NCBI RefSeq assembly: GCF_003182275.1
Contig: NZ_QGTR01000001.1
Span: 534,130 to 598,129, forward strand
Direction of reading: 5' to 3'
DNA from: Hoeflea marina
GTDB taxonomy: Bacteria; Pseudomonadota; Alphaproteobacteria; Rhizobiales; Rhizobiaceae
DNA: 64,000 nucleotides
Shown: positions 26,190-35,581 of the stretch, in pieces
Layout: each line of letters begins with the position of its first letter
Numbering within the stretch: the first letter of the stretch is position 1
Program-made: the position numbers and the translations under genes
The notes under the pieces: generated by a model
Database searches by the model: none
What the model was told of the DNA's origin: nothing
What the model saw: only the letters and a program-made list of their open reading frames with translations

Positions 26190-29100
26190 TTGAGCGACCA
26201 TATTCGATCTGACCAGAACCCTCAGTCCAAAATCGAGGGAGCTCGGTTCGCGGAGCTTTCCGAAGCTGCGCCGAAATCGGTAACAATTCCGTATCGAGCA
26301 AATCTACTTGGCAACATCGAACAGGCGCTGAAGGGGCTGCAAGGGTATGGCATCATGGCGCTGGAACTGATCCAGAACGCTGACGATGCCGGGGCCAACA
26401 GCTTATCCTTCGATGCACGCGATGATGCTTTGGTTGTCGGGAACGAGGGAGAGTTCACCAGTTGTGGGCTTGAGGACGCCGAATGTCCGTGGACCAAGTC
26501 CGGCGATCCTACCGGGTTGAGGCGTCCCTGCAACTTCCATGCGATCGCTGAGATGGGTAGCAGAAGCAAGCTGCACGCACCTGAGCAGACCGGGCGCTTC
26601 GGGATAGGTTTTGTATCGGTCTATCAGATCACTGACACGCCTATCGTCCGGTCGTCCGGCGTCGAGTTGCGCCTCAATCCGCAGACCCAAGAGGTGGTAA
26701 AGAGCGAGATCGCCCGTTTCGCCGGCACTCAGTTTGTGCTGCCGTGGGCCGCAGAGAATTCTGAAGTTAGGGCCGGTCTGAACGCCTCACCCACACCGGT
26801 GGATGTCGCGGACAAAGTGGTCGCGGAGATCGACCACGTTCTCGAGGGCAGTCTGCTTTTCCTTCGGCATATCCAACGTGTCGAATTGCGACGCAACGGC
26901 AGGCTTATCGTCAGCGTCGAGATTGATCGGTCCGCGGAAGCGGTGACACTTCGGTTCGATCCATCCGGGCACACTCAACGCTGGCTTGTCCTTCAACGAG
27001 AGGCCGATGACGTTGTTGCAGCTGCCAAGCTTTCCGAGCGGTTCGATGCTTTGGCGCGGCTTGACCGTTCGATGACGGTCAGCGTCGCTGTGCCGCTGAA
27101 CCTTGAGCAGATAGACGGTTTGCTTTACGCCTACCTGCCGACCCGCCAGTCGACCGGCATGCCCGTCCATGTGAACGCCGACTTCTTTCCCCATGCTAGC
27201 CGTCAGGCGATTGTGCTAGAGGGCGAACAACATGACCGATATTGGAACGAGGCGCTCATCGAGACGGCCGCGGCGGCATTAGCGGACAATTTCGTCCGCA
27301 TCCGCGATCTACTAGGTTCGGAGCGCTTCTGGGCGTTGGCTGAGGCCGCGTTTCACCGGCGGAGTGAGCCCGCGTTCAAGCCGTTTTGGGATAGACTGGG
27401 AAAAGCTGCGACCGAGGCGCCATCGATATGGACCACGCAGGGCGAATGGCGCCTGCCGAAAGAGACGGCCCTCCCGCCCGACACCATGACACCCCCTGAT
27501 CAGGCCGCGATCGCCGAATTTGGTCTCGCATTGATCCATCCCAAACTGCGTCGTCATTGGACCGTGCTATCTAGCATCGGTGTGCAGCATCTCCGGCTTG
27601 CGAATTTGGTCGCCGCGTTGGATGCCCGGGCGGACGAAGTAACAGCGGGCGAAAGCAAGCCTCTGCGGAGGCTTTGGTCAGCCATCGAACTGTTGATCGA
27701 CGTGTCCTCGGACAGAGCCGAGCTGCCCATGGTGCTTGCAAAGCTAAAAGCCATTTCCTTCATGCTGGACGCCGATGATCAACCAATCAGCCCAAATGAA
27801 GCTCGACGACTGCCCGCTAGCGTATCGGCGGCTGCGCTGCGACGTACGGTTCCAAATCGCATCCTTGTGAATTCCCACATTCTATCACTCCCACATCTTT
27901 CAAGCCTCGTCGCAGAATATTTGCTGGACGATCTCGCATCCGACCTTGCGGATGTGATCACCGACGACATGTCGGCCACCGCGGCGATAGGCGACACTGA
28001 CGCGGACGCCCGACGCTTTTACTCCCTACTGACATCGTTCCCGACGGATAGGAAGAGCGGCGCAGTTTCGGGCACACTGGCAGAAGTTCCTATGTTGCGG
28101 ACCGGCACTGGATTTGTCAGCCCGTCACGGGGCCAGTTGCCCGGCGACTTCCGTGATCCCATCGGGCACTTCCAGATCATCGACACCCGGCTGTTCGTCA
28201 CCGTCATGATGGATCTGGCGAGGGACGTGCTGCAGACAAACGTCCTAACGTTCCGCGATTACGTTGAGGAGCACCTCGAGCAGATTCTCGCTGGAGAGTT
28301 GACGCGGCAGCAGTATGGCGCGCTGCTTACCGAGATCTTGAACCACCGTTCCCAGCTCGACGAGGACGGCACCCTTGCGGCACTGGCCGGGATCGCCTTT
28401 GTTCGTACACGGGCCGGAGAATACGCGAGACCGAACGAATTGTATTTTTGGTCCGCGCCGTTGGCGGCGATTCTTGGCGAAGAACCGGCGAGATGGGTGG
28501 ATGAGACTTGGCTTCCGAGTGAGATAAACGCGCGGTCCCGCGATCTGTTCGAAAGGCTCGGCATGCCCATCACGGTCGCGGCAGAGCACATAGTCGAGCG
28601 CATCAACACCATCGCAGAGGCAGGCAATCTTGACAACATCGTTGCCGGAACAACGCCCATCATTCGTTACGTATTGGAGCGGTGGACTCGTTTCGATGAC
28701 GAAGACCGGATTGTGCTAAGCAGACTGCGGGAAGTGAAGTTCCTCTCCGCGATCGTGGATGGAGAGCGGAAGGAGGGGCTAAGATACTCACCGCGCGGGG
28801 TCTATCGGGCTGGTCGCGCGACCGGCTTCGCGTCCCAGGTGCCGGTTGTCGAGATGACGGCCCTGCGCCAGTCGACCTCGGTAGTTACAGAATTCCTGGA
28901 CCTCATAGAATTGCCAGCGGAGCCGCCGACAGAAAAGATCGTAGCTCATCTTGAACACTGCATGAGCTCAGGCACCGCTGTAAACGACCTAACCTATCAG
29001 ATGTTGAGCGAGCGTCTGGAGCGCTCTGACAATGCCGGATGTATCGATCGCCTTGAAGGAACAGACTTCATCTATTTTCCTGATGTCGGCTTCATCGGCG

Positions 29101-31184
29101 CCGGCGAGGTGTTCTGGATCCCGCCGGCCTTCGGTGGGCTTTGGCACACGGCAAGCGCGCGCATGCGACAGCGCGATCAGCTCTACCGTCGGCTTGGGGT
29201 CGCCGACTCCCCCGAGCCCCGCCACTTCGCCGCTCTGGCCTTGCGGATCGCGGGCAGTCCTTCACCAACAGCCACGGACATTGTCATTCATAGCCGCTGC
29301 CTCGCCGCTCTTGCCGAGGCGCTCGAGCGTGAGGACGCTGGCGCAGCGGAAGCTGTCGATCTCCTATCGGACGAGAGGGCATTTCTTGCCGTCAATGGCG
29401 ACCCGATTTCGACTAGGGATGCGATATGGCTGGACTCTGAACAATTGGCCGCACCGTTCGGTTCGGTTCTGGACGATCGTATCGTTCGATTGACCGACCT
29501 CAGTCGTTCGGCCGCGATCCGGTTCCTGTTTCGTCTGGATGTGCCTGCGCTGACCGACATTGCCCGGTTCCGCTTGGCAGATGAGCCCGATGGACGCCCC
29601 GCCATCGAAGCGACCTCTCTCTTGCAGTCAAGAGCCGATTTGATCCTTTGGCTTGCACCCAATCGTGCGACCCGGCAAGCTCTCATCGAAATTCTTCAGC
29701 GGCTTGATGTTAGCTTTTCCGCCCAGTTGATGGTGCATGCAGAAATCGACGCATTAAATCCGCCGGTGCGATCCCCAGCATCGTCCGCTAATGCCTACTT
29801 GGATCGTGAGGCAGGGCTGTTGCATGTACGCTCGACAACGAGTCGGGTGGACTGGGCTGCTGCCTTTCGCGTTGTGTTCTCCGAAATCGAACGATTTTGC
29901 CCATCCACTGACATTCCGCCGCTGTGTCTGACCGCCGCATACATCATGTCGCTGGAGGATCGGACGGAGGCTGAGCAGGCGCTCCTGGCATCGGACTTCA
30001 AAGCGCCTGCCGATGACAACCAGGGGATCCAAGTTGGCCGTGAGCTCGAGGACGAGCAAGTTGAGACTAGCGCCGATGTTGCGGCCGAGATCGAGGTCGT
30101 CGAGGATGGCCCTACCGACGACGACCCTATCGAAGATATAAATGAAAGTACTGTGGCAGAGGATGAAGCTTCGTCGGACAACAAAGACACACTCGACTCA
30201 GGGTCGAAGAGAACTGAGATCAGACAGAACGACGGAGCTGGTTGGGATGACAAAATTGGTTACGATACCGCCGGGGACCGATATGCTGCCGGGCCTGCCG
30301 ATGACCCTCAAACGGATGATGACGTTTCTCAAGACGGTGAAAACGATGACGTCGATCTCGATGATGAGGCCTATGGGTCCGCCTCCGGTCGCGGTGCTTT
30401 CGGTGCAGATCCAGGTGATGTTGCGACAACCGGAGTGACGGCAGCAGGTGGCAACGGGCGAGGCATCGCGACATCGAGTGGCGAGCCTCGCGGAACTGGC
30501 GCTTCGCTTAAGGCCGGAGGCAATCGGAAGCATGAAGCCATCGCGGAGAACCAAGTGCGTCGTTCGCGCATGCTCTCCTACGTGTTACGCAGTGGACCGA
30601 GCGGAAATGGCGATGCTGCGGTCGCGTCTGCAGGCGACGACATCTCGAAACTTATCGACGCGGCAGCAATAAAAGCGGCGCTCAGCTATGAGCAAACACG
30701 GGGATGGGCTCCCGAACAACAACCGCACTTCAACCCCGGTTTTGACATCGTATCGAGATCGCCGAGTGGCAGTCGTCGTCTCATTGAGGTAAAGGGCCTC
30801 GAAAGCGATTGGACCGAGCGGGGTATCAAGCTCAGCCATGTCCAGTTTGCGATGGCGCGTGAACACCTTGATGAGTTCTGGATATACGTCATCGAACATG
30901 CTCGTGACATGGAACGCCAACGTGTAAGTGCGATCTGCAATCCCTTCGGAAAGGTCGAGGAATACTGGTTCGACCATAATTGGCGTCAGGTTTCGGAAGA
31001 GCGAGCTTCGTCGCGCGACATTCATCTACGGGTAGGGCTAAAGGTCGAGCATCATCTCTGGGGCAAAGGAGTAGTGACCGAAATCGATTCGCGTGGTGCG
31101 ATCCCATTCGTCGTTGTCGACTTCGGCACCATAGAAGGACGGCGAGGGGTTCCATTCAACTCTTCGCTTAAGGTGCTCGGCTGA
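26190..31184 (+). CDS. Giant Hsp90/sacsin-type ATPase with DUF3883 and Tudor-like C-terminus
   Basis: A 1664-residue protein. Residues about 35-160 form a GHKL ATPase domain: ELIQNADDAGA (Asn63, Asp66) and GRFGIGFVSVYQ, as in sacsin and Hsp90. A very long helical middle follows. Residues about 1283-1440 are an Asp/Glu-rich low-complexity linker. About 1510-1600 is DUF3883, with NPGFDIVSRSPSG and RLIEVKGL, a restriction-endonuclease-like pattern. The last 50 residues (VEHHLWGKGVVTEI, VVVDFGTIEGRRGVPF) resemble the Tudor-like end of UvrD/PcrA helicases. The start is TTG with AGGGGGA seven bases before it. A gap of 190 bp separates it from the SNF2 gene. Confidence 0.8.
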   Translation: MSDHIRSDQNPQSKIEGARFAELSEAAPKSVTIPYRANLLGNIEQALKGLQGYGIMALELIQNADDAGANSLSFDARDDALVVGNEGEFTSCGLEDAECPWTKSGDPTGLRRPCNFHAIAEMGSRSKLHAPEQTGRFGIGFVSVYQITDTPIVRSSGVELRLNPQTQEVVKSEIARFAGTQFVLPWAAENSEVRAGLNASPTPVDVADKVVAEIDHVLEGSLLFLRHIQRVELRRNGRLIVSVEIDRSAEAVTLRFDPSGHTQRWLVLQREADDVVAAAKLSERFDALARLDRSMTVSVAVPLNLEQIDGLLYAYLPTRQSTGMPVHVNADFFPHASRQAIVLEGEQHDRYWNEALIETAAAALADNFVRIRDLLGSERFWALAEAAFHRRSEPAFKPFWDRLGKAATEAPSIWTTQGEWRLPKETALPPDTMTPPDQAAIAEFGLALIHPKLRRHWTVLSSIGVQHLRLANLVAALDARADEVTAGESKPLRRLWSAIELLIDVSSDRAELPMVLAKLKAISFMLDADDQPISPNEARRLPASVSAAALRRTVPNRILVNSHILSLPHLSSLVAEYLLDDLASDLADVITDDMSATAAIGDTDADARRFYSLLTSFPTDRKSGAVSGTLAEVPMLRTGTGFVSPSRGQLPGDFRDPIGHFQIIDTRLFVTVMMDLARDVLQTNVLTFRDYVEEHLEQILAGELTRQQYGALLTEILNHRSQLDEDGTLAALAGIAFVRTRAGEYARPNELYFWSAPLAAILGEEPARWVDETWLPSEINARSRDLFERLGMPITVAAEHIVERINTIAEAGNLDNIVAGTTPIIRYVLERWTRFDDEDRIVLSRLREVKFLSAIVDGERKEGLRYSPRGVYRAGRATGFASQVPVVEMTALRQSTSVVTEFLDLIELPAEPPTEKIVAHLEHCMSSGTAVNDLTYQMLSERLERSDNAGCIDRLEGTDFIYFPDVGFIGAGEVFWIPPAFGGLWHTASARMRQRDQLYRRLGVADSPEPRHFAALALRIAGSPSPTATDIVIHSRCLAALAEALEREDAGAAEAVDLLSDERAFLAVNGDPISTRDAIWLDSEQLAAPFGSVLDDRIVRLTDLSRSAAIRFLFRLDVPALTDIARFRLADEPDGRPAIEATSLLQSRADLILWLAPNRATRQALIEILQRLDVSFSAQLMVHAEIDALNPPVRSPASSANAYLDREAGLLHVRSTTSRVDWAAAFRVVFSEIERFCPSTDIPPLCLTAAYIMSLEDRTEAEQALLASDFKAPADDNQGIQVGRELEDEQVETSADVAAEIEVVEDGPTDDDPIEDINESTVAEDEASSDNKDTLDSGSKRTEIRQNDGAGWDDKIGYDTAGDRYAAGPADDPQTDDDVSQDGENDDVDLDDEAYGSASGRGAFGADPGDVATTGVTAAGGNGRGIATSSGEPRGTGASLKAGGNRKHEAIAENQVRRSRMLSYVLRSGPSGNGDAAVASAGDDISKLIDAAAIKAALSYEQTRGWAPEQQPHFNPGFDIVSRSPSGSRRLIEVKGLESDWTERGIKLSHVQFAMAREHLDEFWIYVIEHARDMERQRVSAICNPFGKVEEYWFDHNWRQVSEERASSRDIHLRVGLKVEHHLWGKGVVTEIDSRGAIPFVVVDFGTIEGRRGVPFNSSLKVLG

Positions 31185-32896
31185 TGGCGAAGTGCTTCCC
31201 CGAGCCGTATGATGCGGTATCCGAATCCAAGGCAGAACTCCTGCTGTATAAGGCCCTCGCTGAACAGCTCGGACCCGACTATGTTATCTTACATTCTGTG
31301 GCTTGGATATCACGGCCCGGCGGTAGTGGGCCGCGTGAAGGAGAAACCGACATCCTCATAGCCCACCCCGTGCGCGGTTTGCTCGCATTGGAGGTAAAGG
31401 GTGGACGCGTCTCGCTCGATTATCGCACGCGGACTTGGGTATCAATCGACGCGAACGGCGTCGCCCATGACATCAAGAATCCCTTCGATCAGGCCCGGCG
31501 CGGAAAGTTTGCCCTATTAGAGAAACTCAAGGAAAGTCCGGCTTGGAAGAAGCTGGGCATTGGGCGTTTCAACATTGGATATGCGGTGTTCGTCCCGAAT
31601 GTCGGGGACGGCGACCGACTTCGCGGACCTGATGCCCCCGCCGAAATGATCGGCGACCGGCGTGATCTCTCCGATCTGGGCGCATGGGTAGGGCAGGTGT
31701 TGGACTACTGGTCAGGCCAAGAAGGGGCTGGTCAGCAGATCGGCACGCGCGGTGTGGATGCCCTCGTCGCGCTCTTCGCTCGTTCTGTTTCAACGCGACC
31801 ATTGCTCTCTGCCCGTATTGCTGATGAAGAGGATGTTCGGTTTTCACTAACGATCCGCCAAGCCGCAATCCTTGATATTTTGAGGCGCCAGAGAAGAGTC
31901 GTTATTGCCGGTGGCGCTGGCACGGGGAAGACCCTGATCGCACGAGAGAAAGCCGTGCGACTGGCTTCTGAAGGCATGCGCACGTTATTGCTTTGCTACA
32001 ACCGCGGACTTGCCGATCATCTCCGCGAGCAGTGCACTACAATCGGAGGTTTGGATGTCGCAACCTTTCATCAGGTCTGCCACAGATGGATCGAGCGGGT
32101 GAAGGCAAAGAATGGCAGGGACCTGCTATCCGAAGCGCGCGCCAACCTGCCGCGAGGCGACGAGTTTGATCATCACATGCCTATGGCTCTCGCTAACGCG
32201 GTAGACACTTTGGGTCCAATCTATGACGCAATCGTGGTTGACGAAGCTCAGGATTTCGGTGACGAGTTCTGGCTCCCGGTCGAGATGCTCTTGACGCGAC
32301 CCGACGAAGCCATGCTCTACGTCTTCTTGGATGAGAATCAGGACATCTACCGCCGTTCCGCGGAAATACCGGTGCAGGGTGAGCCGATGGTGCTCGACCG
32401 CAATTGTCGGAACACCGATGCGATCCATGCGGCAGCTTACAGTCATTACCGTGGTGCTGTCGTCGAGCCGCCTCAGATCAGTGGTGTCGAGGTTAACCGT
32501 CTCCTTGCTTCTGGGATTGAAAAGCAGGCGGCGTTGATCGGAACGTTGGTGACCAAGCTCGTCGTTGAGGAGGGCGTAGCTCCTCACGAAATCGCAATCT
32601 TGCTCTGTGATCCCGCCGATCGGCCCGCGCGCGAGCGAGCCCTTCAGACGTTACCTCTGCCTGCCACGGTGAAACTCGGTCGGGTCGAAGACTTCAGCCG
32701 CGGGGGACTGACCGTTGATACGGTCGCTCGTTTCAAGGGGCTCGAGCGTGCCGTGGTGATACTCTGGGCTTTCGACCGGTGTGATGTGGGCAAAGATCGC
32801 GAAACGCTATATGTAGGCATGTCACGTGCCAAATCTCTGCTTTATGTTGTTGGGTCGCGCGAGGCCTGTGACCATATCTTAGCAGCTCAGACATAA
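31184..32896 (+). CDS. NERD-domain superfamily 1 (UvrD-like) DNA helicase
   Basis: A 570-residue protein. The N-terminal 200 residues are a NERD nuclease-related domain (EGETDILIAHPVRGLLALEV with KGG next, the Asp and Glu-x-Lys core of the PD-(D/E)XK fold). An SF1 helicase follows: GGAGTGKT at 243-250, VVDEAQDF near 353, VLDRNCRNTDAI, TVARFKGLERAVVILW and LYVGMSRAKSLLYV. It lacks the accessory 2B bulk of true UvrD and has no C-terminal Tudor domain, whereas its neighbour ends in one. The start overlaps the stop of the giant ATPase (TGATG), so the two proteins are probably made in concert. It is the last gene before the tRNA. Confidence 0.88.
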   Translation: MAKCFPEPYDAVSESKAELLLYKALAEQLGPDYVILHSVAWISRPGGSGPREGETDILIAHPVRGLLALEVKGGRVSLDYRTRTWVSIDANGVAHDIKNPFDQARRGKFALLEKLKESPAWKKLGIGRFNIGYAVFVPNVGDGDRLRGPDAPAEMIGDRRDLSDLGAWVGQVLDYWSGQEGAGQQIGTRGVDALVALFARSVSTRPLLSARIADEEDVRFSLTIRQAAILDILRRQRRVVIAGGAGTGKTLIAREKAVRLASEGMRTLLLCYNRGLADHLREQCTTIGGLDVATFHQVCHRWIERVKAKNGRDLLSEARANLPRGDEFDHHMPMALANAVDTLGPIYDAIVVDEAQDFGDEFWLPVEMLLTRPDEAMLYVFLDENQDIYRRSAEIPVQGEPMVLDRNCRNTDAIHAAAYSHYRGAVVEPPQISGVEVNRLLASGIEKQAALIGTLVTKLVVEEGVAPHEIAILLCDPADRPARERALQTLPLPATVKLGRVEDFSRGGLTVDTVARFKGLERAVVILWAFDRCDVGKDRETLYVGMSRAKSLLYVVGSREACDHILAAQT

Positions 32897-33002
32897 GTTC
32901 GTCGGCATTCTTTGAAAGTTGCGTGGCGATTTGGCACCGCTCAACGCGAAACCAGCCTGACGCGCGCATTCACCGGATGGCACTGATACTCATCGAAACG
33001 AA

Positions 33003-33024
33003 AGTGCACACAAGAGTGCACACA
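33003..33024. repeat. Direct repeat near tRNA-Ser, possible integrase arm sites
   Basis: AGTGCACACA occurs at 33003-33012 and again at 33015-33024, a 12-bp period. It sits in the 180 bp between the last defence gene and the 3' end of tRNA-Ser, where attachment-site arms of a tyrosine integrase would lie. No integrase gene is present, so this is suggestive only. The rest of 32897-33076 is non-coding. Confidence 0.35.
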
Positions 33025-33076
33025 GTCAAAATTCATTCCATATTATCATTTAAATACAACTATATGCTCGATTAGG

Positions 33077-33166
33077 TGGCGGAGGAGGTGGGATTCGAAC
33101 CCACGGTACGGTTTCCCGCACGCCGGTTTTCAAGACCGGTGCCTTCAACCGCTCGGCCACTCCTCC
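33077..33166 (-). tRNA. tRNA-Ser(UGA)
   Basis: Read on the minus strand, the gene starts GGAGGAGTGGCCGAG, has anticodon loop CTTGAAA (anticodon TGA) between matching CCGGT/ACCGG arms, a long variable arm CGTGCGGGAAACCGTACC, the T-loop GGTTCGAATCC and a closing CTCCTCC with discriminator G. The terminal CCA is encoded (33077-33079). The length of 90 nt suits a class II tRNA. The 3' end faces the defence region, as when a mobile island has inserted into a tRNA gene. Confidence 0.97.
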
Positions 33167-33458
33167 GCTGGCCTCGGGGTCAGGGCCGGGCCGTAGCGGG
33201 TGGCGCCCGGTTGACGGCGCTCTCCACGGCTTGGCTGCCCGGGGCAGGTGGCGCATCTCTACAGCGCGGCCGGCGCCGGCGTCAACCGGATTGCGCGCCG
33301 CATCGCTTGCGGAAGCGGCCGCGGCGAGAGTGCTTCGGCCGGCGCGGGCCGCCCGATCGCGGGCTTTCGTCCGCACCCGAGCAGCCGCAATCGGCTGCCG
33401 CAGCGGGCCGCGCACCCGACCGGTGCCGCGGGGCCGTTTCGGCTGGGCCGCTCGCGCC

Positions 33459-34703
33459 TCAGTCCGGGTCGCGGCCGTCGTCTGCGGCGGGCGGGCTCCG
33501 CCAGCGGCTCAGCATCTCCGCGGCCGTGGCGGCCGATTGCGGGCGGATGGCCGAGGGCGTGCGGCCGAAGCGCGGGGCAGGGGCCGGCTGGAGCAACCCG
33601 CCCGCCGCCGCCCGGCCCGATTCATCGCCCGGTTCACCGTCGGGTCCCTCACTTGTTTCAGCGTGCGATTGACGGCCCGTTACGTCGCCGGGTCCGCTTT
33701 CCGCGTCGGCGCCCTGTTCCGGGCCCGGCGCCGGGCCGCGGACGAAGCTGGCGCGGGCGCTGTTGTGCGGGTGCTCCGCCGCCTCCGCCATCGACAGCAC
33801 CGGCGTCACGCAGGCGTCGCTGCCGGCGAAGGCTGCGGCCCAGTCGTCGCGGCCGCGGCTCAGAAACGCGCCGGCGAAGTCCGCCTCCATCGCCGGCCAG
33901 CCGGCGCGGTCGTGCTGGCGGTAGCGGCCGGGGTCGAGCCCCAGCCCGGCGACAAGCCGGGCGAAGAACTGCGGCTCGAGCGCGCCGACCGCGACATGGC
34001 CGCCGCCGGCGCAGGAATAGCAGCGGTAGAACGGCGCGCCGCCATCAAGCAGGTTCGAGCCGCGCTCTTCGCGCCAGCCGCCGGACTGGCGCAGCGCGTG
34101 AAACAGGCTCATCAGCACCGGCACGCCGTCGCTCATGGCGGCGTCGACCACCTGGCCGTGGCCGGTCCGCCGCGACGAGATCTGCGCCGCCAGCACGCCG
34201 GCGAGCAGGAACATGGCGCCGCCGCCATAGTCGGCCACCAGGTTGAGCGGCGGCACCGGCGCGCCGCCGGCCTCGCCGATGGCGCCGAGCGCGCCGGAGA
34301 TGGCGAGATAGTTGATGTCGTGGCCGGCGCGCGGCGACAGCGGCCCGGACTGGCCCCAGCCGGTCATGCGGCCGTAGACGAGCGCCGGGTTGCGCGCGAG
34401 GCAGACATCGGGCCCGAGGCCGAGCCGCTCCATCACGCCGGGGCGGAACCCCTCGATGACGATGTCGGCCATCTCCACCAGCGCCAGCGCCGCCTCCCGG
34501 TCCGCCGCCTGCTTGAGGTCGAGCTCCACGCCGGCACGGCCGCGGTGCAGGATCGCCTCGCCGAGATCCTCGAAGGCCGCCTGGCCGCCGGGGCGGGCGA
34601 TGCGGACGATGTCGGCGCCCATGTCGGCGAGCAGCATGGCGCAGAGCGGCACCGGCCCGATGGCGTCGAACTCGACGACGCGGATGCCTTCAAGCGGTCC
34701 CAT
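33459..34703 (-). CDS. CaiB/BaiF family CoA transferase (alpha-methylacyl-CoA racemase-like)
   Basis: A 414-residue class III CoA transferase-fold protein. MGPLEGIRVVEFDAIGPVPL, then LCAMLLADMGADIVRI and the segment ADIVIEGFRPGVMERLGLGP are typical of the AMACR branch, as are YGRMTGWGQSGPL and the catalytic-Asp region GHDINYLAISGAL. Such enzymes invert the 2-methyl centre of acyl-CoA thioesters or move CoA between acids. The last 70 residues are low-complexity and Pro/Gly/Glu-rich. It sits alone between tRNA-Ser and the cell-wall genes, on the opposite strand. Confidence 0.88.
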   Translation of the reverse strand: MGPLEGIRVVEFDAIGPVPLCAMLLADMGADIVRIARPGGQAAFEDLGEAILHRGRAGVELDLKQAADREAALALVEMADIVIEGFRPGVMERLGLGPDVCLARNPALVYGRMTGWGQSGPLSPRAGHDINYLAISGALGAIGEAGGAPVPPLNLVADYGGGAMFLLAGVLAAQISSRRTGHGQVVDAAMSDGVPVLMSLFHALRQSGGWREERGSNLLDGGAPFYRCYSCAGGGHVAVGALEPQFFARLVAGLGLDPGRYRQHDRAGWPAMEADFAGAFLSRGRDDWAAAFAGSDACVTPVLSMAEAAEHPHNSARASFVRGPAPGPEQGADAESGPGDVTGRQSHAETSEGPDGEPGDESGRAAAGGLLQPAPAPRFGRTPSAIRPQSAATAAEMLSRWRSPPAADDGRDPD

Positions 34704-34907
34704 GCAATTCCTCCCCGATGCGGCTCTCCCATCGGCAAGGTGTAGCGCGCTTTTGCGCCAGCGCCATCCTCAATCGGGCAGGGGTGCCCGGCACTGTGGG
34801 CCGGGGGGCAGGGCGGCGGTGAAACTTTTTCCGCTGCAGACCGTTTCCCGTCGGGAAGCGCGGCCGGGCCGGCCGTGCCACGCCGCCTGATTTTGAAAGG
34901 ACGTCCC

Positions 34908-35297
34908 ATGCGCCTGCCGCTCGCCGCATCCGCCCTCGCGCTCGGCCTCATGCTGCCGATGCAGCCCGGCCTGGCCGAAGACCTCGCCGGAGACGCGCTG
35001 CGCGCGCTCGTCACCGGCAAGCGGGTCTATCTCGCCACGCCGCTCGGCGGCGAATTTCCGCTCAACTACCGCTCCTCGGGCGAGGTCACCGGCGACGGCT
35101 CGGCGCTCGGGCTCGGCCGGCTGATGGCGCCGCGGGAAAGCGGCCGCTGGTGGGTCAAGGGCGGCCGGCTGTGCCAGCAGTGGCCCACCTGGTATGACGG
35201 CAAGGTCACCTGCTTCCGCATCTCGAAGACCGGCGAGCGGTCGATCAACTGGGTCCGCGACGACGGCGCTGAGGGCAGGGCGCGCATCGAGGGCTGA
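34908..35297 (+). CDS. Small secreted protein of unknown function
   Basis: A 129-residue protein with a signal peptide (MRLPLAASALALGLMLPMQP, cleavage near GLAED). The mature part has a regular beta-rich look with two cysteines (LCQQWPTWYDGKVTCFRI) that could form a disulphide, and ends INWVRDDGAEGRARIEG. Rhizobial genomes carry many such small periplasmic proteins; I do not recognise the family. The ATG at 34908 with GAAAGGA upstream is preferred over an in-frame ATG at 34875. Confidence 0.7.
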   Translation: MRLPLAASALALGLMLPMQPGLAEDLAGDALRALVTGKRVYLATPLGGEFPLNYRSSGEVTGDGSALGLGRLMAPRESGRWWVKGGRLCQQWPTWYDGKVTCFRISKTGERSINWVRDDGAEGRARIEG

Positions 35298-35581
35298 GTC
35301 CCGGGCGGCCGAATCAGCCGCCGCCGACTGACCGATGCGGGCCGGCGTTGGCGCCAAGGTGCATGCGCGGGCCGGCGCAGGCGCCTTCCGGGCGCGGAGT
35401 TTACCGTCTGTTCACCATGAATTCGGCTTTGTGGCGCTCCTTGGCGCGGCCAAACGCATTTTCGCCATCTTGCCGGTGGACTTAAGGCTTCGACAAGGCC
35501 GATAGGGTCTCATTGTGGTGCGGACGGCCCGGGACGGGGCATTCCGGAAGTGACGGGGCCATTGGGCGTGAAGTGGGGCAA

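Noticed and set aside
19979-32896. Calling the five-gene cluster DISARM
   Set aside because: It has a PLD protein and an SNF2 helicase, but no DrmA/DrmB (DUF1998) pair and no own methyltransferase, and the PLD sites are HKN-type.
33077-33166. Search for a second copy of the tRNA-Ser 3' end as left attachment site
   Set aside because: No matching stretch was noticed elsewhere in the window; the left end of any island must lie outside it.
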